From assembly GCA_019649035.1 (NCBI GenBank), contig BMAT01011533.1:108685-146781 (forward strand): 38,097 nucleotides of DNA. The letters run 5' to 3'. The position numbers and the translations under genes were made by a program. This document shows positions 10,406 to 22,747 of the stretch, piece after piece. The notes under the pieces were generated by a model. The model saw nothing but the letters and a program-made list of their open reading frames with translations. It was not told where the DNA came from and did not search any database. Position 1 is the first letter of the stretch, and the number at the start of each line of letters is the position of its first letter. Origin of the DNA: Elysia marginata (Eukaryota; Mollusca; Gastropoda; Plakobranchidae).

Positions 10406-11775
10406 GGATCGTAGCTAATAACAAATCTGGTGTTGACAAGAATTTGTTTGTGCTGATTCGAGCTTCAAGTTATTTTAACCACACAGGACGTGTGTTGAAA
10501 CTTTATCAAATATTTCTATCATTTTTGGCCTAATTCTTTCATACTTATGGGATTATACGCAGGTTTGTTTTGCACAGACGGCACGCCATTGGAATCTCTA
10601 GAAGAATGAACCTCACAACCGTTCAGTTGTGCGATGGACTAATAGGCTAACGCTAACATAAATCACAATCTCATGGACACAGTCGAAACAATTTGTGTTT
10701 TTAATTTCCTTAGAGTGGCATCAATTTATTCAAAGTCGAGATTTTCAGATACATGTTGTAATGTTGCTTAGAGGAAGTAAATTTAGATAAGACAAAAAGA
10801 TAAGATTGGAGATTTAAGGACCTTAGACTAAGAGCTAATCTAGCAAATGTAGATCTCGATTGCATCTTTCGATATGGTTGAGATGGATCCGTGAAGCATT
10901 CATACGGTTTAAATTGATGAGTCAACAGACTATACAATGGTAAGGGTAATGATGAGGATGGTAGTTACTATGACAGGGTGATTCTCATGGTTGTAATAAT
11001 GATAATATTAATAATTATTATTTTTTTTAAGTTGATAGGTGACAAACTCAGTTACCAGTATGCTTTCGGTACGGTAATGTTGAAAACAATAGTGATGATG
11101 ATGAGTAGAAGGATAATGTTCCATCAGCAGCATGCGGCCTTAATAGCGATAGCTAACTATTTTTTTTGCTATAACCACCAATAGAAGGATGCATACATTT
11201 GAAAAAAATCACTTTAATCTTTTATACTTTTTAACAGATCCGCATTGCCTTGCTAAACGTTTCCAAGTATAGTAGCCTATCAGTTTCACAGCGACCTACG
11301 CAATTCTCATATCAATTTTGAGTTACTGGTTTGTCAGTAGATGTACCATGGTTAAGTTGAGGTCTCTCTCCTATCTGAGTAGATCTAACTACACCTCAAT
11401 AACATCAAATAACTGAACAGTCCGCATTGACCTCATTGTAAGGTAAACAACAGCAGTACAGTGTTTGATGAGCTTATTTGAGAAACTCTCATCAAAACTA
11501 GTGACAACATCAACTTGATTATGATTTTTAACTTAAATTTTCAGGATACGTTTGTGCCCCGTGCTGAGCGTATTGAAGATGCTGGACACCTAAAGATGAT
11601 TTAACAGTCATCGAACATTATACCACAGGACAAGCGATGCCTTCTTCGTCTACAAAATCGTCAGCCTTATTGAGTTTGTCACTCACACCCATAGCCATCG
11701 AATGCCTTGGTTTGCCGAAAAAATCGGCCATGTGAAATTTAACCTGAGCAGGGTAACATTTTTATAGGGTTCACT

Positions 11776-12765
11776 ATGCGCGTATTTTGCCTAGAACGGG
11801 ACAACGTGACTCAGTTATGTGACCCCGACTCCGATGGTGACGTATATACGTCTAGTTTTGAGCTTTTTCCTTTTCATGAAGGTGCTACTTATAGCCTGTA
11901 CATGGGCGTCTACAACGGAAGTGGCCCCTACACTGGTCAGTTCAGCGCCGTGCGTAGTTTACTTGATATCGCTGCTGAGCCGGCACATTGGCAGTGGTGG
12001 CTAAAAGGTGCCCGGGAGGCTCAGCGTCTCGCTCAAGAATTCAACAAAGAGTTGTCTTACCCGGCCGTCTTTTTCAATGTCCCTGTTCTCACTCGCATGG
12101 AGAGTGTGTCAGATTTCAATGCCTTTTTCCGTTGCTTTCGGCCGCACGACAAGCGTTTAAAGCAAGGTGAATACGTGACTCTTGAACCGTATCTCGAGGG
12201 TAACTTTCGCCAGTTTGACCAGTCAGCCACTAACCATCTGAACTTGGGCTGGCCGAGTGCTCAACCAGGGGAACCTGATATTATTCAGCCTGTTCCTGCT
12301 TCATCTGTGAAAATCTATGCGACAAAGCACAAGAACATCCACTCAACATCCAGCGTCGCCCACGCTTTCAGTCATTTCACATGGCACATGACTAGGAGCC
12401 ACATTGTGTGTGGTCTTCAAGGCGTTCTGAACGGACTCACCTATACCCTAACAAATCCTCAGATCCATTCTGTTAATTCAAGGTTTGGCGCATCTGATGG
12501 TTCAATACAGGCTATTGCCGATTTTTTCAGAACCCACCGCTGCAATAACATCTGCCGCGGCTGGGATAAATACATACCAGAAAGAAATTCAATGCCTCAA
12601 GTTAACTTCCTCAAAGATCCGAAAATAAGCTGTTGCCAACATACTCAGCCACTTTGGCAAATTAATTGCCTTCACAACAACAGTTTTCAATATTTAACAA
12701 AATGCGAAATTGTTCCCTCTGCTCCACAGAATTATGATGTAAAAGTTACCAATACTTTTGTTTGA
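11776..12765 (+). CDS. Single-exon alpha-kinase domain protein, probable pseudokinase
   Basis: The 329 codons form an uninterrupted frame, GC-richer than its flanks. An in-frame TAA lies 36 bases before the ATG, so this is the first available start unless an upstream exon exists. The alpha-kinase (MHCK/EF2K/TRPM7) fold is recognised from PFHEGATYSLYMGVYNG (32-48), EAQRLAQEFNKEL (81-93), LEPYLEGNFRQF (136-147), AFSHFTWHM (197-205), LQGVLNG (214-220), LTNPQIHS (225-232), FGASDGS (237-243) and FFRTHRCNNIC (250-260). The zinc ligands H231, H254, C256 and C260 are all present. In contrast, the usual ATP-site lysine is arginine (R60 in SAVRS), the aspartate of the DLQG motif is glycine (G213), and the aspartate of the TDP motif is asparagine (N227). 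Active family members need these residues, so I infer a catalytically dead or strongly altered kinase. About 70 residues after the zinc motif match nothing I know. Alpha-kinases are multiplied in molluscs. A retrocopy is possible because there are no introns. Confidence 0.85.
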   Translation: MRVFCLERDNVTQLCDPDSDGDVYTSSFELFPFHEGATYSLYMGVYNGSGPYTGQFSAVRSLLDIAAEPAHWQWWLKGAREAQRLAQEFNKELSYPAVFFNVPVLTRMESVSDFNAFFRCFRPHDKRLKQGEYVTLEPYLEGNFRQFDQSATNHLNLGWPSAQPGEPDIIQPVPASSVKIYATKHKNIHSTSSVAHAFSHFTWHMTRSHIVCGLQGVLNGLTYTLTNPQIHSVNSRFGASDGSIQAIADFFRTHRCNNICRGWDKYIPERNSMPQVNFLKDPKISCCQHTQPLWQINCLHNNSFQYLTKCEIVPSAPQNYDVKVTNTFV

Positions 12766-12973
12766 CCACAGCTGTTATTTTTAGGCTCTCTACTTAGTTC
12801 TAAATTGAAACATATTGTTGCTTGTACAAATCATTACTAGTAATCTATAGTAACTGATGTCACATTTAATTTTTTAACCTATCAAATGCGCCACTTTCTC
12901 TCTTACAAAAAGAAAAAAACTTACTTAGCAGCTTCTTACACATTTTTTTACAAGCAGTTTAATTTCGCAAACC

Positions 12974-12979
12974 AATAAA
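12974..12979 (+). other. Candidate polyadenylation signal of the alpha-kinase gene
   Basis: AATAAA lies 209 bases after the stop codon, immediately before the left end of the MITE at 12981. A second AATAAA occurs near 13046 inside that element. Confidence 0.4.
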
Positions 12980-12980
12980 A

Positions 12981-13263
12981 TGTGGGGTGGCCAGGAAAAA
13001 ATCAGGCACAAGTTACTCAGACTACTTTTGAACTGCAGCTCTTTCAATAAAAAGACTCAAAGAGTAATTCGTTTAAAAAAAAAACATGTATTGTTTTTGT
13101 CTTGAAGCCAAAAAAAAATCTCAGGCTCTAGAAAAATTGACGCTGTAATTTTTTCAACCTGTTTAAGTTTGAGGGCATAAAATACACTATATCCATGAAA
13201 ATGTTAGAAACTCAATGTGTCAAAATTTTGACAAGTGCCTGATTTTCCCAAATCACCTCACAA
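12981..13263. mobile_element. MITE, about 283 bp, with 30-bp terminal inverted repeats
   Basis: The left end reads TGTGGGGTGG then AAAAAATCAGGCACAAGT. The reverse complement of the right end reads TGTGAGGTGA then GGAAAATCAGGCACTTGT. The core AAAATCAGGCAC is shared exactly. The inside is non-coding, and a GTCAAAATTTTGAC palindrome overlaps the start of the right repeat. Target duplications are unclear, so the superfamily is not assigned. It sits close behind the alpha-kinase gene and may lie in its 3' transcript. Confidence 0.6.
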
Positions 13264-15960
13264 ATTATCATTAATTAAAATATAGTCATCTGTGATTTTA
13301 TTGAATTATTTACATGTTTATTAGAATTTTTACAAAGTTTACACTTGGTCTTTAGACTTAACAGTGCAATATAAATTATACATGTTTTATCTACAACTGG
13401 AACGTAAGTATACTTACATTAAAGTATTTACTTGTGAGCATAATGTCATTAGCGTGGTGTATACACAAATTTCACCTTCTAGTTCATATTGACGTCCATA
13501 ATTATTAAAGAGACTGGCTTAAATGTAAGCTATTAATAAAAAGAACATGAAAAATCATTAGACTTTTTTTCCCTAATTTTTTTTATCCTTCATAACAACT
13601 TATAGTGGATACGTTTAATTGTCATTATGTTTCCATATGATCTAAATGTATGATTTCTCTGGATTTAATATGGTATAGAACTTTAAAAGAACTTTTTTTT
13701 TTAAATTCAGAAGAAATTTATGAGGCAGTAAATCTTGTGGGCCTTTGATTACGTAAAACTAAAAACAATAATAACAAGAAATATAGTAACTGTGTTACGC
13801 AAAGTAGTTTAAATGGACTTGACTGCTGACAACTATGACATAAGGCATATGATGCTTTAAGAAGGTGTATTTAGAGAAGTTGTTGTGGTAATTTCAAAAG
13901 AAATACGTCAAACATCATGTTAAAAAAAGCCTCTATTTTGAACAAACCCTCAAGAATTCACCTGAATCTTTAAAGATTTTAACTATAATATTTTAAAATT
14001 TCATATTCACAAAGAGAATGAATGGGAGTTATACTTATAGATAACTTTACAGCATTGCAAAACAAGTGGTAATGGTGGATTTTATCCAATATATTCTCAG
14101 CTTTTACCTTTTAATGTGTTAGAAATGTGTAGTCTGATAACATTGTGTAGTTTACACAGCATAGCAACATTTAAACTATTGTTTAAGTGTGGATTTTTGC
14201 ATTCTGGATAAGCTAACAAACAAAATTTGAAGGGATAAAGAACAAAAACCCGAATTTTATGTCAAACAATGGCATTAAAAAACACAGTTCAACAAATATC
14301 TATCTTTTCTTTCTATAGTTTTAATCTGTAAATGAGTCTGTGTAAGAAAGTGAAAACAGAACAATTAATGATTTAATTATCAAATGACTTCAACCTAGTG
14401 CTATAAAACTGTTCCAACAAGTTGATTTATAAAATTAAAAACAATCTAGCACAGTGGAAATTCTTAAGGAGCACAATACATGTAAGCTTATACCTTATTA
14501 CAATGTGCAGATTCATAAAGTTTTTCATGTATCTTTCTTAACACACAAACTGCCTTATCATCTACCTTGCCTCATAGTGATTTTTCTTCTTTCTAAAAAG
14601 TGAGACATTTTATAAAGCATATCGGAATACAAGTTATGAGAAAATATAACTCATTCTCAAGCAATTCAACAACTATCAAAAAATCTTAAAACTTACCTAT
14701 CATACATGTACTTATTTGTAGAGGGTGTAAAACAGGGAATGTTCTCATCAAGCATGGCACTATGATAACATCTTCCTCTGCAGACCAGTATATTTAACTT
14801 CAAGCTTTTTTCTTAAGTCTAAAAATTATTCAAAGACCATAATACTTCATGGTTTTCTGCAACAGCAGTATTTCTACAAAAAATTTGTGAAATCAATGCC
14901 TCGGTCCTGTTTCAGGATTTTGTTTTGTCAGCAAAATTACCTATAATTTTTAGTTATTATTACAATTCGTAAAAAGGAGACAGAGCATAAAGTGCACCTA
15001 GTTTTAAGCATGCCACACCACTCAGAGGTAAAGACTAGCTAGCAAAAATTGTTGCCAAAAATAATGAAAAAAAAAAAAACAGCAACCAAAAAAAATACAA
15101 GTTAACAGAAAAAATAATAAAATGAACATGGGGTAGATTAAAGAATAAGCCAAATTAGTACATGACCAAGATGATTCGCAAGCTAATCTGGCAAATATCT
15201 TGCAAAGCTTACCTAAATAGATTGCTTTAGGTTTTTTCAAGACAATTGTAATTGTTTGTTATGTAAAACTAAGATAAAAAATAATTGTAATTTTTGATTG
15301 AAATTTCATAGTTTATGAGCAGATAAACCTAAAGGTGATGAATGCAACTTAACGCATAAAAGAATAAGAAGCACTTAACATAACATCAATAAAAAAATGT
15401 CTGCTTAATTAAATGATTTTCTTTACAAGCTATATCTATTAGCTCTATTAAATAAACACCTCTAACCCTGATACCATAATGACAAATAACATAAAATTCT
15501 ATAAATAAACAATAATAAATAAATGAAACTCAAAGAAAATATTTTTTTAAAAACAATGTTGACAACTCTCCGGATAAAAATAGAGACAGTTTACACATCA
15601 GTGTTAATAAAGATTCAATAAAACAAGTTCTAATTTTTCAAAAGTAAACACAAATAATATGGACCAAATCACAAAAAAATTGTTCTTCTCCCGTCCTATT
15701 TCGGTGTATTAACAGTACTTACCAGTATAGGTTGACGTTAATTTGGTTAAACTCATTTCCCAATAAAACGCATTGACTTAGGTTTAAAAATCAAAATAAA
15801 TGAAGAAATTTATTCTTTGTGTATCTCTACCCTACAAAATATTAGCCTTTAGGCCTTCACTACCAGTTGCTTTTGTTGTGAATGTGTCTTCCACTCATAG
15901 TTAAAATTACACTTTTAACTTTGCAAAGGAGAAAGCTCATAACATCATAAAGTCTGCGAT
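13264..15960. other. AT-rich intergenic stretch, nothing recognised
   Basis: Stop codons are frequent in all frames. The open frame near 15022-15240 comes from low-complexity A-rich sequence. No repeat family, RNA gene or splice-bounded exon could be supported. Confidence 0.5.
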
Positions 15961-15968
15961 TTCAAGTA

Positions 15969-16060
15969 CAGTGCAGTCCCCTTATGTCGAAGTACTTGGG
16001 AAGAGCTAATTCAGTTTGAAGTATAAGAACTTTAGGTTGAAGGACACCTCATCAAGAAAA
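15969..16060 (+). repeat. Possible pogo/Tigger-like transposon end
   Basis: After a TA dinucleotide comes CAGTGCAGTCCCCTTATGTC, followed by CGAAGTACTTGGG and TTCAGTTTGAAG-type strings. This style is typical of pogo-family termini (CAGT-start, TA target). A matching opposite terminus was not found, so this would be a decayed or truncated copy. Confidence 0.35.
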
Positions 16061-16521
16061 AATTACCAGTTAGGATATAAAATATAGATTCAAACTATTC
16101 ATAAAGTTGAGTCATCATAGTTTGAGTTAAGTGGATTTTGTGTAATTATTGATTAAATACTTTTATCAACCGAACTTCAGAGTTAAAAGTGGAAAAGTGG
16201 AAAACTCTATAAATGTTACTATTAAATAATATTTCAGACACGAGAACAAATCTAATCTAAGAATGCTTCTTTAGTCGAAAAATTTAGACTTAAAGTTCTA
16301 CCAGAAACTTAAAAGATATTTAAATGAAAATTTTCAACAAGCGTGAAGACATGTCACCTAGTTTCATTCTGCACTTTAATAGCCTATCTTAGTTTGTAAT
16401 CAGATCTTACATGAGTCATACTGATTTGACCTTTAATATGACAATGAAAGAACAATATTTCAACAAGAATTAACATTCACAGAAGCTGTAAAGTGACCTT
16501 AGTATATGGATATCCATTTAC

Positions 16522-16800
16522 TTAACCCCTTTGTGACACGTAACCTGACAACATGCAAAAAGAACGTACAATGTACAGACTCAAGTAATCTGATCTTGAT
16601 GTTCCTCCTGATGCTTAGACATACAATGTATGTCCTGTTTTTTTACTGAGTAAAAGAGGCATTTTTGAAGAGTTATTTAAAATTGGATTTCATAATTGGA
16701 ATTCAACAATGTTAAAAACATACAAATCAACTCACTCTTCAACCAAAAAAAAAGTCCCACTATGGCGTGTGGAAACAAAATTTCATCAGGAAGGGTTTAA
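16522..16800. mobile_element. piggyBac-like MITE with TTAA target duplications
   Basis: TTAA at 16522-16525 is followed by CCCCTTTGTGACACG. The other end, ending at TTAA 16797-16800, reads CATCAGGAAGGGT, so its reverse complement starts ACCCTTCCTGATG. Inside are two near-palindromes, CGTACAATGTAC and GACATACAATGTATGTC. A TTAA duplication with C-rich short ends is the piggyBac hallmark, and there is no transposase frame. The ends match only over about 10 bases. Confidence 0.5.
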
Positions 16801-19800
16801 GGGTATTTTTAGAACCAAAGAAAATGAGATTTATTTTTGTTGTTAAGAATAAAACAAATCTTGTAAATTCCAATGTTAGTCGACCTGTCCTCGAAAATTT
16901 CTGCTTCTGTAGACCCATCACTTTTAGTTATGTAAGCTCAAACATAGCTCTTTTTCACAAACATAAGAAAGCTTTTTAGACAATGCATAAAGTCATGTTT
17001 ATTTAATAGAACAATTAAATAAAATGTTGGAGAAGTTGTTCATCACAACTTATCAAATGAAAACACAACCAGAGAGTTTTAAGGGTGAAAGTACCTTATA
17101 AATCAATCAAGATAAATAAAATCCTTCGGTTTTGCATTATAAACAAAACTAAAATGCAGATGAAGACCCTATTTTAGATTCACGGGATTTCTTCAATTTC
17201 ATCATCAACAACAAAAACTTTTGGTCAGCCAGGGTAAATTATGCACACATAAAAAAATTTGACACTTTTTGGAGTTTTTTAAATTTCATGAAAGTATTGT
17301 TTGCCACTTAAGATGTCAAAATGAAAACTGCACTGCTATCTTTCTATATCCCAAGACACAACAATATTAAATCTTTCTTCCTATATTCCAGAGATACTAA
17401 AAAGGCAAATAAAAATGTTTCCATCTATTCAAGTAGCAGAGTTTAGTACTTCAAAGGTGTCCAACCCCAAAATACTAACTTGAGCTACTTATTCACTCTG
17501 ATTGCCTCAAATATTTTTTTTCTTTAGGTTAAGAATGTTTTGTGACACCAGGCTTGTTGGAAAGATCATCTTAGAAAGGAGTAGCTTCAAGGAGAAGTGT
17601 GATAGATGTCCAATTCATAACATACCCAAAACAATAATTTGCCACAAAAAATGGGCCATCAAGGTCTCAAACTTCGCGAGATTTCCAAGACCATGTGTTT
17701 TTTATATGACAATTTCTCATTCAGAAAAATTCAAATTTTTATTAACAAAAAAAATTAATCCAATTAGATCTAGTTCTGTCATGAGAATTTAACTTTAATG
17801 ATAGTTTAAAGAAACTCTAGGCATTTTTTTGTAAAGATTATGAACACAAAAAGCTGAAATAGCAGGAATCTTGTAGAGAAAGGAGATTATGAGAAATGAA
17901 GAAGGATAGGGTAAATAGAAAAAGAGATTGCAAAAGAATAAATTAATTCCGAGGCACAATCTATGCATATATATTATTACAGCTGCAAGACATGCCGATT
18001 TGTGTTTCAATACATCATAAGTCAATATGAACTACCTTACACATTATTGGTCTACTCCAAAAGGCAGTTCAAGGCTTACAAATAAGCAAATTTAATGAAT
18101 AGGGCCTATATAAATAGATGTCTAAAAGACAAAAATATCAAAAACTCAGTTTCTGGAGCAGCAATGTTTTTAAAGAGAACCGCGACATAAAGGAAAAAAA
18201 TATATCAACAACATCGACAAAACGAACTACAGCAATAAATTAAAAGTCAGCATTCATTACAACTGAGGTTATTCAGTACTGCTTTGATTTGACTCAGATA
18301 TTTACAAACATTTAAGTGACAACGAAAATTAGATCAACCCATCACATAGACTTTAGAAATGACATTTATGGGTAAATATCCATCAAAGAGGTCGGCATAA
18401 AAGACATAGGCTATTAAAGTTTAGTCGGTGTTCAGGGGTAAAAAGTTTTTCATTTAAAATATTCACAGTAAAGCCATTTCTACAGTTTTTAAGCCTGATT
18501 CATGTTAAAATTTCATGATTTATATAATTAATCTTAATTCGTATGGTTGCGAACACCTCCACACCTGTATAGTTGTTTAAACTCTAAATGCAATTTTCTC
18601 TCCTTTTTGAAATTTCACAAGTCCTGTCCCTGTTGACTTATAACGGCTAAACAGAAGCGTGATAGAGCTTTTCTGTTTATTATATTTGGAAGTAGAGAAA
18701 ATAAGCTTTTCTGTGATATCAATATCTGACTACCTTCCAATTTTAACTGGTTGCAAGACAAATGAAACATCATGAGGAATATAAAATATTTTTATAAATT
18801 TGAAATCCTCCGTCACAAGAAATTTAGCCTGACTTAGTGTGAAGCATATAAACTAACATAATCAACGGATTGGTTTTTCAGGCTATGTCAGTCATCCATT
18901 TTTATGATAACTACAACCTGGGTACAGCAGTTCAAAATGGCTAACAAGGCTTCCACTCATTAAAACAACAAACTTTCAGAATTACAAATATATACATATT
19001 GAAAACAGATCTTAGAAATGAAAGCATAAGCTCAACTGGAAAAAAAATTCCTAAAAGCAAGGGCACAGGACCATAAAAAATTAAACTTAAACATAGAACA
19101 AAAATATGCTGGTTATTAAATACCCTGCAAAATGTAATCACAAGAGAGTAATGGATTCTATTGCTAGTGATTAAAAAGTCTTTGGAAACTAAAACTATGT
19201 AGATTATAAATAAAAAAATATTAAAAAAGACTTTATTTCTTGTTTCCTTTAATTTGTTAAGGCAAGCTAAGCTGCACAAAAGATTGGCAGTTCAGACATA
19301 CGAAAATGACACATGAATAAAACATTTTGAAAAAATCCTTGAAGTATGGGCAAATGGATCTGTGAAAACCATCACAACTGAAAAAATGGAATTCATGTAA
19401 TGTACTATAAACAGAACGACAATTACACAATAACATAGCCCAGAGTGCAAACTAGAAATGAAAAATAACAAAAAAAAGGTAATATATTTGTTTTTGTTTT
19501 AAAAAATAGACTAAAGCCAAGGTAGTGATACTTACTAACTTAGCTCAAAGTGTGTGCAAGATAACCAATACAGTTTGGACACCAGATGTCTATTCATTAT
19601 TTGACACTGCTGTCCCTATAGAATTTTATTTCAAAATCATTAAGATCATTGCCAACATCTTTGACATATCACAAGGGTTTTAATAAATGTTTGCTTCAAT
19701 GGGCTTCTGATCTGCACATCATAAATAACAGCAATAAATTAACCTAAACAAGTAAATTAAGAATTTGTACAAATTTACATTATTACAAGTAAAAAAAAGA

Positions 19801-22521
19801 GCAATTGAGGATTTAAGTTTCTCATGTTTCCTTTGAAAAAAAAAAACAAAACAGCTGTCCAAACAAACAAAAAGGAAAACTGCTTTAAAAGCCTCATAGG
19901 CAGCTGATAAGTTACCCTGACAATGATAATAACAATGACAGGTGTGTCAGTAATTGACCTGTACCTATTAACAAATAGGTGTAACATTCAAAGAAGAAGA
20001 ATTTCATCAAAGTAAACTTGATCACGCAATAAAAGTTTTAAAATAACAAATTCCAGACAACTGAACAAAAATCACAGGGCAAGTCACAACACTGGCATTA
20101 TCACAGGCATTGAGCTCAATTCCTCAGCTAGAAAGATGATGATGATAAAGATGATGAAATGACAAAAGAGACACTGATATGTACATTGACTTAACTAGGC
20201 GGACTCAAGAGACATTTCAAAAAATGATCTTTAACAATAGCAACACTATTTAGAGCATTCACTAGTTTTTCGCTATTGGTTGTGCATCATTGCAGTCTGT
20301 GCCCTGATGGCTGGCTGCCATATTTGATGCCTCCATGTCTCAATGACTTACTATCTTTATAACAGGAAAAATTCCGGACTTGATTGATAATGTCCCACAA
20401 CAGATATTTTGAAAAAGGTTTTGCATGTTGTCTTTGTTTCACAATATTTATTTTACTTTAAATAAAGAACATGTCAATGCCGAAGAATTAGATCTTGATC
20501 AGCGTATCAAGCCTCTACATTCTAAGCATGATTTGACCACATATAGTGTTAAAAAAGCAACCCTTATTAAAAACCTAAATGCTCGCAAAAGGTTTTCCGC
20601 TTCCATTCGTTAACTAGTCTTGAAAGTCAAGCAATGAAATACATGGAAACAAAAAAAAGGTGTGTTTACTGGTGATTATTTGTCTAGCTCTGTCACAAAA
20701 ACTGCAGTTGAAAAAGTCCTACACTTCTCTAACACCAGGAACTATGTCTAAATACCTTGAATAGCGTTATAAGTGTAACATTACTTCTCTTCAAAGCTTC
20801 AAAATTGCCAAACTCAAAACAAAGCCCACACACTTAAAATTGAATATCAATATGAAGTGCATCCATACTGAGTAGCAATGCTGTTCATCGCTTTTCTGGT
20901 AGCAATGCTGTTCATCGCTTTTCTGTTAGACAATCTCAAGAATATGTTGAGCTTGATTTATGACACACTCTATAGAGTGGAAATCTCATAATTCAAAATC
21001 TATGGGAATGATGTAAAACTTCAATTAAAGAGGATTCTAACTATACTCCGTGGACCAGGTTTATTTACTAAGCCACTTTTCAGTTCTAAAGCACCTTCCT
21101 GTCTTAACCTACCCTTGTGTAAATGCAGAAACAAACTTATCTTATGAGTATAGACACCTCTGTGTAGTTTTGAATGGCAACTTTGCGCAGTGACTGTTTA
21201 TCACAAAACTGTCATGCTTTGGAGAAAAACTGCTAGGGATTGGAAGGAAAACTTTCTGTAAGCTTCAATATTGAACCTTATGAAACTTGACTTATGAGTT
21301 CAAATCTATTAAAGCCAAAGAGGTAAAAAACGTCACATGTAAAAAAAACTTCCAATTTTAAGAAATTCAGATGATCAGGCTTCATATTTGGACATTTCCA
21401 CTGTGTAAGTAACTAAGTAGTATTTTTAGCCCAAAATTCTTTGAATAACATAATAGCCAGCTTAGACTACAATTAACACTGTAGTATTTTTAGGTGTTAA
21501 TTAACAAAGGAACCCTCTTCTTGCTCTTTTACTATTCATTCTCTACAGTGCTTATGTATTGCATCCAAATAAGTTGAAATCTTCTTTTTGCATGGAAGGC
21601 AGCATTCTTTTGTGTTGTTCTTCATCAATTTCCATGTGGACAGATACATGCTGCACACACGAGAAAATAGTACTTATCAGTCAGCTCAGAGTTATCTAGG
21701 TCATCTTAGTAAAGTGAAAGTAACGAGCATCACTTTTTTTGTTGTAGAGCATCTAATCCACTAAAATGCTTTAAACACTTTTAATTGTTTCCCAAACAGG
21801 TCATTGCCAACCAACTACCATCTGAATTCACAGAGGAGTAGCATTTAAATTGTATCACTCAGGCATACTGACAAGATCTTTCATTGCCTTTAACAAGATA
21901 CTCCTTAAAATTAAATGTTTGCGCTAAATGCTTGCAAGAAGCAAGGAAATGTGTTTAAAGAGCCTTTCCCAAGAAGTATATGCCAACCTGCCCAGACAGG
22001 GCTGCAACCTGGACCTCTCTATTGATGACTGAGGTTCACTACTAAACCTCAAAGACCCTCAAAATATAAACAAAGCTTTGTAAAGATGTTTGGAGATTTA
22101 TGACCATGATATAGCTAGAATGAAGAAGCAGCAAAAAATTTAAAGCGCTTTCTGAAAAGAAGGCAAGCCAACAATCCAAAAAAATGTTAGTAAAAGGGGC
22201 GAAGAGATGAGTTCAGTTTTGAATATTTGGCTGGCATCCAAACTGCCTGGGGAGTTATACATTTGAAGCTTCATTCAAACCAATAAAGAACAACCTTATT
22301 GCTGCTGTTTTATAAGGAAAAAGAATGCTAAAAAACGTCCTGGAAGAATTGCACCATGTGAAAATAATTACCAAATCTATGGATAAAACAAATGATTAAA
22401 AAAAGTGATGATCAATCTGAGCATAAAGATAAGATCCAGTATTCATTAGCTGATGTGTGATGCAAATGTCAGTCTTGGCAGGAAAATACACACTAGCTGT
22501 ATCCAATTCATAAAAATGAGA
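16801..22521. other. Intergenic stretch and probable PDPR 3' untranslated region
   Basis: No gene is recognised. On the minus strand, the region just left of the PDPR stop codon should hold its 3' untranslated sequence. AATAAA on that strand occurs at 21060-21065 and again near 20445, either of which could end the transcript. The short open frames at 17502-17792, 18941-19279 and 20425-20613 show no family resemblance or codon signal. Confidence 0.4.
20872..20925 (+). repeat. Exact tandem duplication of a 27-bp unit
   Basis: GTAGCAATGCTGTTCATCGC plus TTTTCTG occurs twice back to back with no mismatch. It may be a recent slip duplication or an assembly artefact. Confidence 0.95.
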
Positions 22522-22747
22522 TTATCCTCTATTAGGAGCTGGTATAAATACTGGATCAAGTGTCTGTACTGTGGTTTTTGGGGTGTAGATGCCAGGCTTG
22601 GCAGGGAAACGAACACCAGCAATGTCCACTTCATATCTGGCGCTCTTGTCCATGACCCAATCATTTATATTTTTCTGAGTCATTAGTTTTCCGTTCGGGT
22701 CTCGCTCGCCAATAAAACCAAGACATACCATTTTCTCCAGTGTAAAC
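22522..22747 (-). CDS. PDPR: PDPR last coding exon (226 nt, with TAA stop)
   Basis: The acceptor TTCCATAG precedes 22747. It encodes the C-terminal barrel strand FTLEKMVCLGFIGERD, then RYEVDIAGVRFPAKPGIYTP and the extreme C-terminus FIPAPNRG followed by TAA at 22522-22524. The first base completes a glycine codon. Confidence 0.92.

Larger units (their letters stand above)
6801..11775. other. Intergenic stretch without recognisable genes
   Basis: Apart from the simple repeats listed separately, I see no reading frame with a recognisable family and no RNA gene. A GC-richer patch at about 8080-8410 contains several GTGAGT/GTAAGG-like strings but no open frame. A 20-codon open stretch after a good acceptor lies at 11545-11604 and is unassigned. 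Confidence 0.4.

Noticed and set aside
18941-19279. A 112-residue hydrophobic minus-strand open frame
   Set aside because: It resembles a membrane protein only through AT bias, and there is no motif or splice context to support it.
20425-20613. A 62-residue plus-strand open frame with charged residues
   Set aside because: Short, no recognised family, no supporting splice sites. It lies in the probable PDPR 3' region on the other strand.
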